DNA of 6,639 nucleotides from Streptosporangiaceae bacterium (lineage in GTDB: Bacteria > Actinomycetota > Actinomycetes > Streptosporangiales > Streptosporangiaceae): assembly GCA_030045215.1 (NCBI GenBank), contig JASIBJ010000193.1, positions 1 to 6,639 of the forward strand. The letters run 5' to 3'. Positions 1 through 4,955 of this stretch are shown here, piece by piece. The translations under genes and the position numbers were made by a program. A model generated the notes under the pieces. It searched no databases. It saw only the letters and a program-made list of their open reading frames with translations, and was not told the origin of the DNA. Every line of letters starts with the position of its first letter. Position 1 is the first letter of the stretch.

Positions 1-739
1 TCCCCTTGCCGACCAGCACGACGTGCGAGGTCGGGTTCGGGGGCTGGTAGCTGAGCTCGATGAGCCGCGGCGGGCGCGCTGAGCCTGACCCGACCGCCAG
101 GAGGCCGCCGAAGCCGCCGGCTGCAAGCTCGTCCTCCGCCCAAACTCGGACGTCAACGCCACGACCTGCGGTAATCCTGACTGCCTCGTCGGCCAGCCAC
201 TGCGGGCTCTTGCCCGCCGACGGGGTGTTGGCCAGGTCCCTGGCAACCGCCACCGCTTGGGCCACGGCCGTCGCCCGGCTGACCTCGGCGGCGGCCACCT
301 CGGGCTCAGCCGACAGCAGCCGGACCGCGCCCGGGCCGGCGTCATCCGGCTCGGACCGGATGCGGAAGCGGTAGCCGCCGAGCAGGACGCCCTCGGCGAA
401 GGCCTCGATGTCCTGGCCTGGCTCGCCCGCGATGTCGGTGACCGCGGTCTTGCCGTCGGGGCAGCGGCGGGCTAGCTCCGCCCCGGCCCGGCGCAGCGCG
501 GCGGCGGACAGGTCGCCGACCCCAAGCAACAGAACCCTGACCACGCGGTCGCCCACGGTGATCGCCGACTCGGCGATCTCTCCTGGCGTGCCGGAATGGC
601 CGTATGCTTCGGCAAGGCGGCTGGCGCTGGCGGGGAGCAGCACATCGAGCGGCGCGCAGGCTCGCGGCAAACCTCCATCCTGGACGCCGACGGCGATCAG
701 ATCAGCAGGCTCGGCCTCGCTCGCCGTGATGGCCGACAT
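1..739 (-). CDS. Leucyl aminopeptidase family M17, N-terminal part (runs off left edge)
   Basis: This is the first 246 codons of a cytosolic metallo-exopeptidase that removes N-terminal residues from peptides. The gene is cut by the window edge; family members are usually about 500 residues. Several M17 hallmarks are visible in order: AEGVLLGGYRFR near the end of the N-terminal domain, ARDLANTPSAGKSPQWLADE at the domain junction, then GGFGGLLAVGSGSARPPRL. The last codons spell VVLVGKG, whose Lys is a metal ligand in characterised family members. The remaining metal and catalytic residues lie outside the window. I chose the ATG at 737-739 although its Shine-Dalgarno sequence is weak (GAAG). 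The frame stays open up to a TGA at 827-829, where a TTG at 821-823 is the only other start I see. That TGA is also the stop of the DUF3117 gene, so the two genes share a frame, lie 87 bases apart and may be co-transcribed. The N-terminal domain is divergent, as is normal for M17. Family identity is confident; substrate preference is not visible. Confidence 0.9.
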   Translation of the reverse strand, partial: MSAITASEAEPADLIAVGVQDGGLPRACAPLDVLLPASASRLAEAYGHSGTPGEIAESAITVGDRVVRVLLLGVGDLSAAALRRAGAELARRCPDGKTAVTDIAGEPGQDIEAFAEGVLLGGYRFRIRSEPDDAGPGAVRLLSAEPEVAAAEVSRATAVAQAVAVARDLANTPSAGKSPQWLADEAVRITAGRGVDVRVWAEDELAAGGFGGLLAVGSGSARPPRLIELSYQPPNPTSHVVLVGKG

Positions 740-826
740 GTACGCTTCAAGCGGATTCGGGCCGAACGGGGGCAGGCGTGAACCGAGCCGGGGCAGCAGG
801 CTCGCCCCGACAGTGAGCGGCAAGGG

Positions 827-994
827 TCAGCCGACGGCAGACGTGAGCGCATCACTGAGCGCACGCGCCTCGTCCGGAGTCAGCTCGACAACCAGCCGCC
901 CGCCGCCCTCAAGTGGCACGCGCATGACGATGCCGCGCCCCTCCTTGGTGACTTCAAGCGGACCGTCACCCGTCCGCGGCTTCATCGCCGCCAT
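827..994 (-). CDS. DUF3117 small conserved actinobacterial protein
   Basis: This 55-residue protein is almost entirely the DUF3117 signature: MAAMKPRTGDGPLEVTKEGR at the start, then IVMRVPLEGGGRLVVELTPDEA, then a short helical tail. Members across actinomycetes have nearly this length and sequence. From memory, the M. tuberculosis homologue is Rv1211, described as a calmodulin-like protein; the molecular role is otherwise unsettled. I see no signal peptide or membrane segment, so it should be cytosolic. The frame stays open upstream to 1039, but I chose the ATG at 992-994. Homology begins there, and a purine-rich ribosome-binding site (AAGGGGAG) sits four bases before it. A longer start would add 15 residues unlike the family. 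The gene lies upstream of the M17 peptidase on the same strand and diverges from the crotonase gene at 1283. Confidence 0.93.
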   Translation of the reverse strand: MAAMKPRTGDGPLEVTKEGRGIVMRVPLEGGGRLVVELTPDEARALSDALTSAVG

Positions 995-1108
995 CCAGCT
1001 CCCCTTCCCCGCCCAGGGCCCGCGCCGAACCGCAAACACCTCGTTACCGTCGGCGAGCGGTCCCTGGCGGTACTCCAGCCAGCCACATACATCTCGATCA
1101 GTCCCTCT

Positions 1109-1138
1109 ATTATCCAGTGTTCGGCCGCGCGATGGTAA
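1109..1138 (-). promoter_or_regulatory. Candidate sigma-70-type promoter for the DUF3117 gene
   Basis: On the minus strand, TTACCA (1138-1133) and GATAAT (1114-1109) are separated by 18 bases in a locally A+T-richer patch. The predicted transcript would start near 1102, giving a leader of about 108 bases before the DUF3117 ATG. The match is only moderate, so this is tentative. For the divergent crotonase gene I found no clear promoter: CTGACG at 1215-1220 has only a poor -10 (TAAGGC) 17 bases away. The rest of 995-1282 shows nothing else I can support. Confidence 0.3.
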
Positions 1139-1282
1139 CGATCAGCGTTCCCTGCCTGTTCGCTCCGATACCAGGCGAGACTGGGACATGCCGAATTCGG
1201 CGCCTCGGCCCCGGCTGACGCCTTCCTGCTAGCTAAATAAGGCGCAGAGGCGGCGCAAACCTCGCAACGGGAAGGACAGGCA

Positions 1283-2068
1283 ATGACCGACAGCGTGCTT
1301 CGCCAGACCGACGGCGCAGTGGCCACGATCACGATCAACCGGCCAGAAGCCAGGAACGCGCTGACCGCGCAGACCAAGGTTGCCCTGCTCGAGGCGCTGC
1401 GGGACGCCAGCGCCGACCCCGGCGTGCGGGCCGTCGTCCTCACCGGGGCCGGCCAGGCATTCTGCTCAGGCCAGGACCTCCGCGAACACGCTGACCTGCT
1501 GGAAGCCGGGGCGGCGCCGCTGAACACGGTGCGTGAGCACTACAACCCGATCATCCAGACCGTCGCGGCCATGCCGAAGCCGGTGATCGCGGCGCTGCCG
1601 GGCGTGGCCGCCGGGGCCGGGGCCTCGATCGCCTTCGCCTGTGACTTCCGGATCGCGGCGCAGCGGGCCAGCCTGCTGCTGGCGTTTGCCAGGGTCGGCC
1701 TGGGCGCCGACTCGGGCGCCTCTTGGACTTTGCAGCGGCTCGTCGGGCCGGCCAGGGCGGCCGAACTGCTCATGCTAGCTGAGCCCATGGACTCGGCCAC
1801 GGCCCTGCGCCTTGGGCTGCTGACCCTGGTCGTTCCCGACGAGCAACTGGCCGCCGACACCGCGGAGCTTGCGAACCGCCTGGCGCAGGGCCCAACCCTG
1901 GCCTATGCCGCGATCAAGGAGAGCCTGCTGTACGGGGCGACACACCGCCTCACCGAGTCGCTGGAGAAGGAAGCCGAGCTGCAGACCAGGCTCGGCGACA
2001 CCGAAGATCACAAGGCCGCGACCCTCGCGTTCGTGAACAAGCGGACGCCGACTTTCCATGGGCGCTAA
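1283..2068 (+). CDS. Crotonase-fold enoyl-CoA hydratase/isomerase, PaaG-like
   Basis: This 261-residue cytosolic acyl-CoA enzyme is of normal family length. The crotonase signature is clear: TITINRPEARNAL (16-27), the oxyanion-hole segment FCSGQDL (60-66), GVAAGAGAS (107-115), and a C-terminal AFVNKRTPTFHGR resembling the AFxxKRxPxFxG tail of PaaG. Rat enoyl-CoA hydratase uses two glutamates (E144, E164). By hand alignment they are replaced here by Ser115 and about Phe135. An aspartate is present at 143 in GLGADSGASW, matching catalytic Asp136 of E. coli PaaG (GLIPDCGGTW). I therefore infer an isomerase-type reaction, such as a double-bond shift or the epoxide-to-oxepin isomerisation of phenylacetate breakdown, rather than hydration. 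No other paa genes are visible, so the pathway is open. The start is set by GAAGGA at 1271-1276, six bases before the ATG. The gene converges on the ATPase gene across 82 bases that hold only a weak GGCC/GGCC hairpin (2127-2139). Confidence 0.93.
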   Translation: MTDSVLRQTDGAVATITINRPEARNALTAQTKVALLEALRDASADPGVRAVVLTGAGQAFCSGQDLREHADLLEAGAAPLNTVREHYNPIIQTVAAMPKPVIAALPGVAAGAGASIAFACDFRIAAQRASLLLAFARVGLGADSGASWTLQRLVGPARAAELLMLAEPMDSATALRLGLLTLVVPDEQLAADTAELANRLAQGPTLAYAAIKESLLYGATHRLTESLEKEAELQTRLGDTEDHKAATLAFVNKRTPTFHGR

Positions 2069-2150
2069 TGGGAGGGAACGAGGCGGCCCCGGAGGAATGC
2101 GTACGGACGCCAGCACCGCCCCGCCCGGCCAGTACGGCCCCGCTACCCGC

Positions 2151-3110
2151 TCAGCCGGCGACGGACAGACTGCCGGGCGTGACCGGCCGCGGACCAGTGT
2201 CGAGCGGGTCGCGGGCCGCGGCCTCCTCGTTGGCGCACACGATCTGCTCGGCAACCTCGACGGTGTCGGCGACATCCATCCGCTGATACTCACCAGTTGA
2301 CGAACGCCAGGAGATCCTCGCGCCATGCCGCCACACGGTCAGGTGCCGGCTGATCGAAAGGACCGATATCCCGGCGGCATCCGCGCGCACGATGCCCGTG
2401 AGCCCCCGGCGGACGAGCATGTCTTCAAGCTCGTCCACGAGCCAGTCCGGGCTGAACCGCGGCCGGCCGAGGTGATCGGGGAGCACAGCCGGCGGGATCC
2501 TGAGCGCGAACCACACGGCCTTGCCTGGCGCCTTCCAAGATCCCAGTCGGGATAGCGTCAGGTGACATCCCCAGTGGCCGGCCGATAGTCCGTCCACCAC
2601 CTGCAGCCCTCGGCCGCTGACCGAGTCCACCGGCGCCTTGTCCATGCCCGTCGCGAGGCCGCCATCCCAGTCGCGCTCGTAGTCGAACACCTTGCAGACG
2701 AGCTCGCACTGGCGCCCATCGCCACGCAGGTAAACCCAGATCTCAGGGACGCAGCTCGCCGCCCGCTGCACGGGGGCACCAAGCGCGGCCTTGCGCTGAG
2801 CATGCAGCGTATTAGCGGCCAGTTCGCTGGCCATAGTCACGCCGTCGTGCAGTAGGCCGCTCGGAATCGGCAAGCTCGAAAGTGCTTCCCTGAAGAACCT
2901 GCGGGCGGCGGCGGCACAGGTCGTGTCGATGGGCAACGGCCGGACAAAGCAGCCGCCGCCGCTTACGCCAGCGCCCTCGAGACTGCCGGAATGAGAGGGA
3001 AGCACCGCGAGAGCCTCGGCCAGCGGCGCCGCGAGTAGCCCGGCGGCTGTAGGCGTATCCGCCTGGCCCATCGCGCTCCTACCGCTGCCGTCAGGCGTTG
3101 GCGGCCGCAT
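2151..3110 (-). CDS. ATP-binding anti-sigma-type (HATPase_c_2, RsbW/SpoIIAB-like) protein with C-terminal extension
   Basis: This 319-residue soluble protein belongs to the GHKL ATPases that act as serine kinases or anti-sigma factors in actinomycete signalling. The ATPase domain spans about residues 55-205. It has an N-box MASELAANTLHA (93-104, with Glu96 and Asn100), a G1-like segment VFDYERDWDGG (about 141-151), a G-box SGRGLQVVDGL (165-175), and the closing AVWFALRIP typical of the family. Residues about 218-319 form a second, conserved-looking domain containing SVLSISRHLTVWRHG. I have seen this downstream of such ATPases in Streptomyces, but its function is unknown to me. The frame is open up to 3203, but a candidate promoter lies at 3151-3178, which rules out that start. 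I favour the ATG at 3108-3110, which has GGAGGG and GGAGGA upstream. The ATG at 3069-3071, with TAGGAG, is a real alternative (306 residues). The target sigma or anti-anti-sigma factor is not in the window. Confidence 0.85.
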   Translation of the reverse strand: MRPPTPDGSGRSAMGQADTPTAAGLLAAPLAEALAVLPSHSGSLEGAGVSGGGCFVRPLPIDTTCAAAARRFFREALSSLPIPSGLLHDGVTMASELAANTLHAQRKAALGAPVQRAASCVPEIWVYLRGDGRQCELVCKVFDYERDWDGGLATGMDKAPVDSVSGRGLQVVDGLSAGHWGCHLTLSRLGSWKAPGKAVWFALRIPPAVLPDHLGRPRFSPDWLVDELEDMLVRRGLTGIVRADAAGISVLSISRHLTVWRHGARISWRSSTGEYQRMDVADTVEVAEQIVCANEEAAARDPLDTGPRPVTPGSLSVAG

Positions 3111-3136
3111 GCTCCTCCGCCCTCCAGAGTAAGGCT

Positions 3137-3151
3137 TCTGTGAAGCACAGA
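3137..3151. promoter_or_regulatory. Palindromic operator candidate upstream of the ATPase gene
   Basis: TCTGTG-AAG-CACAGA is a perfect inverted repeat with 6-bp arms and a 3-base spacer. It abuts the candidate -10 hexamer and covers the predicted start point of the ATPase transcript, so a bound protein would block initiation. It shares 11 of 15 positions with the palindrome upstream of the XRE gene (4524-4538), with a common core TGTGAA-K-CACA. Confidence 0.5.
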
Positions 3152-3178
3152 TTATGAGTATTGTACGAACTTTCGCAA
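3151..3178 (-). promoter_or_regulatory. Candidate promoter of the ATPase gene
   Basis: On the minus strand, TTGCGA (3178-3173) and CATAAT (3156-3151) are 16 bases apart in an A+T-rich patch. Transcription would begin near 3144, leaving about 34 bases to the ATG at 3110. A bulged inverted repeat, ATTG-TA-CGAA-CT-TTCG-CAAT (3160-3179), overlaps the -35 and may be a second regulatory site. This placement excludes a start at 3203 for the ATPase. Confidence 0.45.
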
Positions 3179-3278
3179 TACCATCGCGGGAATGTCTGGC
3201 CAATTGGACTCAGTGTTTACCTCCGGTCTGACCTGGCCAGATGGGTAAATGCCCACGATGACGCGCCAGCCGCCGGGC

Positions 3279-3291
3279 TTGGGTCAGGCGC
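3279..3291. repeat. Short dispersed repeat TTGGGTCAGGCGC, copy 1
   Basis: The same 13 bases recur exactly at 3408-3420, over the stop codon of the DUF397 gene. Ten of them (TTGGGTCAGG) recur at 3640-3649 within the last codons of the XRE gene. Copy 1 is intergenic. Three copies within 370 bases is more than expected by chance, but I know of no function. Confidence 0.5.
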
Positions 3292-3317
3292 AGCCATGCC
3301 TCGACGTGACGCAATTG

Positions 3318-3350
3318 CGGGCGCCCGGGGCGTAAATACCCGGGCGCCCG
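3318..3350 (-). terminator. Strong hairpin, probable terminator of the XRE-DUF397 transcript
   Basis: A perfect 12-bp stem (CGGGCGCCCGGG at 3318-3329, CCCGGGCGCCCG at 3339-3350) encloses a 9-base loop. It lies 62 bases past the stop of the DUF397 gene and about 140 bases before the predicted ATPase promoter. No U-tract follows, which is common for actinobacterial terminators. In the minus direction it should separate the two transcripts. The rest of the gene-free stretch 3111-3412 holds the ATPase promoter and operator and repeat copy 1, and no further gene that I can support. Confidence 0.65.
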
Positions 3351-3412
3351 GTCGCTTCGGCCCCCGCACCTGAGCCCGCTGCGTGATTGCCGTGCGCGCA
3401 CGGGGAGTTGGG

Positions 3413-3622
3413 TCAGGCGCCTTCTATGTCGTAACGGCCGGCCCGGGCATCAGCAAGGAAGGCCGCGAAGGCAGCCCCGCTGACAACATGCGCGCCGTCG
3501 GCTGGCCGCTTGCTGTCCCTGATGGCAATCACGCCGGGAAGGTTGGCCGCTACCTCAACGCAGCCCCCGTTGTTCTGACTGGCCGTGGCCTTACGCCAAT
3601 CGGCCCTCGACAGATCAGTCAT
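3413..3622 (-). CDS. DUF397 protein, partner of the adjacent XRE regulator
   Basis: This 69-residue protein is a canonical DUF397 protein. It opens MTDLSRADWRKATAS, continues with GGCVEVAANLPGVIAIRDSK (residues 19-38), and ends with the FAAFLADARAGRYD motif. DUF397 proteins are small soluble proteins, almost always encoded next to an XRE/DUF5753 regulator in actinomycetes. They are thought to bind it and modulate its activity, with WhiJ-type and AbaA-type loci as the known examples. The ATG at 3620-3622 overlaps the regulator's TGA in an ATGA arrangement. A GAGGAG ribosome-binding site lies inside the end of the regulator gene, so the pair is probably translationally coupled and made in fixed ratio. 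The reading frame ends inside repeat copy 2 (3408-3420). Confidence 0.93.
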   Translation of the reverse strand: MTDLSRADWRKATASQNNGGCVEVAANLPGVIAIRDSKRPADGAHVVSGAAFAAFLADARAGRYDIEGA

Positions 3623-4479
3623 CGCGTCTCCTCGAGTCGTTGGGTCAGGAATTTGAGGTAGGCAGTGGTGTCAAGCGGCTCAAGCGCCGCTTCCCTTGCC
3701 CGATCGAATGTGTGTCCATAGCTCACCACCAGCTCTGGCTGACTCACCTCCTGGATCGCGGTGTCGGTCTCGGTGAAGACGATGCCGGGCTCGCCGTCCG
3801 GGAGGTCGAAGATGTTGACCGGGGAGAACATCCCCTGCGGCGGGCCGTCCTCGAAGCGCTGGATGCGCAGGTCGATGTTCGGCCTCGAGGACAAGCCAAT
3901 GAGGTGCTCGATTTGATCGCGCCGGTCGGCTCGCGAACCCCACCGGTACATGAGCGACGCCTCGGTGATGACCGCCTGGACCTCCGGCAGGGTGGGGTCG
4001 GCGCGCTCAAGCACTTCCTGCCGACGCAGCCGCGCCACCATAGCCCGCTGGCGCCACGTCGGTGGCCTCGCCCCGAACCGCAGATGCGCCTCCATGTAGT
4101 CGCGGGTCTGCAGCAGGCCTGGTATCAGCAGCGGCATGAAGACCCTGATCACGGCGGCATCGTTCTCGAAGCCGGGAAACTCGTTCTCGAACACGTCGGG
4201 GTAGTCTCGCCACCAGGCCCGTGACCTGGCCAGAAGGGCGAGCTGCTCGAGCTCGTCACGCTCGGCCTCGTTGACGTCATAGATCCGCAGCAGGTCCCGG
4301 ATGTCGCTCATCTCGGGCCGCTTCCACATGTTGGCCTCGAAGCGGCCGACCTTGCCGCGGCCCCAGCCGAGCAGGTCACACACGTGATTCGCGGTATGAC
4401 CGGATGCATGCCTCAGCTCGGTCAGCCGCCGCGCCAGCCGCCGCTTGGCAACGGTTGCGCCGTAGGCGTCGTCGCTCAT
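3619..4479 (-). CDS. XRE-family helix-turn-helix regulator with DUF5753 domain (WhiJ-like)
   Basis: This 286-residue protein is a DNA-binding regulator of usual family length. The N-terminal helix-turn-helix covers about residues 15-68, with LGWGRGKVGRFEA (37-49) as the recognition region. The DUF5753 sensor domain covers about 98-280 and shows its hallmark IPGLLQTRDYMEA (119-131), then EASLMYRWG (173-181) and an FDLPDGEPGIVFTET segment (224-238). Such proteins pair with DUF397 partners and in Streptomyces control development and antibiotic production (WhiJ, AbaA-type loci). The ligand is unknown. The start codon is the ATG at 4477-4479. Its Shine-Dalgarno sequence is poor (GGGGTGATC), which suggests low translation. 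A perfect palindrome lies about 50 bases upstream and is the likely autoregulatory operator. The 3' end overlaps the DUF397 gene by four bases. Confidence 0.93.
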   Translation of the reverse strand: MSDDAYGATVAKRRLARRLTELRHASGHTANHVCDLLGWGRGKVGRFEANMWKRPEMSDIRDLLRIYDVNEAERDELEQLALLARSRAWWRDYPDVFENEFPGFENDAAVIRVFMPLLIPGLLQTRDYMEAHLRFGARPPTWRQRAMVARLRRQEVLERADPTLPEVQAVITEASLMYRWGSRADRRDQIEHLIGLSSRPNIDLRIQRFEDGPPQGMFSPVNIFDLPDGEPGIVFTETDTAIQEVSQPELVVSYGHTFDRAREAALEPLDTTAYLKFLTQRLEETR

Positions 4480-4523
4480 CGATCACCCCAGGGCAGTCCT
4501 GGCCTGCCACATTGCTCACTCAA

Positions 4524-4545
4524 GTTGTGAATCACAAACATCGTA
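4524..4545 (-). promoter_or_regulatory. Palindromic operator with adjoining -10 candidate, upstream of the XRE gene
   Basis: TTGTGA-A-TCACAA at 4525-4537 is a perfect 13-bp palindrome in an A+T-rich gap. On the minus strand a TACGAT hexamer (4545-4540) fits the actinobacterial -10 pattern TANNNT and lies just before it, so the palindrome covers the predicted start point. The -35 is weak (TTCCGC at 17 bases). The core matches the palindrome at 3137-3151 in both sequence and position relative to the -10. The rest of the gap 4480-4638 shows no gene. Confidence 0.55.
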
Positions 4546-4638
4546 TCTAAGTGGAGAACAGCGCGGAAGCGCTTACGGTGCAATTGTCATGTCATTTACC
4601 GCTAATGGATCATGAGCTAGGCCCTCCGAGCAGGGGTT

Positions 4639-4890
4639 TTACGTCGGCACGTCGAATTCGCCGTTCCGGACGCCATCCAGGAAGCAGTCCCACTCATGTT
4701 CGTCATAGACCAGCACCCGGCCCGTCGGGTCGCCGGCCACGCGCAGCAGGACCCAGGTACTGTCGCCCGCCGTGCGCGCCATTGCGACCTCGAGTGCGCC
4801 TGCCTCGCCCGTCCCCGCCCCGCCCGGGCGCCGCCAGGTCAGGCTCGCGAGATCGATCCCGAGGCTGTCGGCGGCAGGCTTCCGGCTCAT
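4639..4890 (-). CDS. Second, divergent DUF397 protein
   Basis: This 83-residue soluble protein has an unmistakable DUF397 C-terminus: VLVYDEHEWDCFLDGVRNGEFD (59-80). Its front half differs from the canonical form. The usual NCVEVA-RDSKDP stretch is replaced by LGIDLASLTWRRPG and WVLLRVAGDPTGR. This second form is one I recall in other actinomycetes, so it is a subfamily rather than decay. It lies 159 bases upstream of the XRE gene on the same strand, with the operator between them, so it is probably a separate transcript. It may offer the regulator an alternative partner, or serve a regulator elsewhere. The ATG at 4888-4890 is forced, because an in-frame TGA sits at 4909-4911 with no other start between. 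Its ribosome-binding site, GAGGA, lies in the 11-bp tandem repeat. Confidence 0.88.
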   Translation of the reverse strand: MSRKPAADSLGIDLASLTWRRPGGAGTGEAGALEVAMARTAGDSTWVLLRVAGDPTGRVLVYDEHEWDCFLDGVRNGEFDVPT

Positions 4891-4912
4891 GACGTCCTCA
4901 TGACGTCCTCAT
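4888..4912 (-). repeat. Tandem 11-bp repeat making three overlapping start codons
   Basis: On the minus strand ATGAGGACGTC occurs twice in a row and is followed by the DUF397 ATG. Each unit carries an ATG and a GAGGA four bases before the next ATG, so each unit is a complete start module. The ATGs at 4912, 4901 and 4890 fall in three different frames. The first two read Met-Arg-Thr-Ser-stop, with each stop overlapping the next ATG as ATGA. Only the third opens a gene. Confidence 0.8.
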
Positions 4913-4955
4913 GGCGGGCTGCCGCGCCGGGCGCCGCCCGGTGGCCAGGCCCGCC
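4913..4955 (-). promoter_or_regulatory. Strong leader hairpin directly before the DUF397 start modules
   Basis: In the minus-strand RNA, GGCGGGC (4955-4949) pairs with GCCCGCC (4919-4913). Inside, CCGGGC (4941-4936) pairs with GCCCGG (4932-4927) around a 3-base loop, and partial pairing joins the two stems. The 3' arm ends on the base before the first ATG (4912). It could limit ribosome access or act as an attenuator, but it could equally be the terminator of something upstream. Confidence 0.5.

Noticed and set aside
408..1232. Long plus-strand open frame of 274 codons
   Set aside because: It lies antisense to the M17 peptidase and DUF3117 genes, has Ser/Pro/Arg-rich composition typical of an antisense frame in high-GC DNA, and shows no motif.
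982..1527. Minus-strand open frame of 181 codons across the crotonase start
   Set aside because: It overlaps well-supported genes on both sides, has no recognisable domain, and its composition is that of a shadow frame.
1530..1541. GTGC-GTGA-GCAC palindrome
   Set aside because: It lies within crotonase codons and does not match the operator core, so it is probably coincidental.
3111..3203. Upstream extension of the ATPase to the ATG at 3203
   Set aside because: The best promoter and the operator palindrome lie inside this extension, and the added residues match nothing in the family.
4622..4640. CCCT/AGGG hairpin followed by TTTT on the plus strand
   Set aside because: The stem is only four base pairs and no plus-strand gene precedes it. 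It might end the second DUF397 gene's transcript in the other direction, but the support is too thin.
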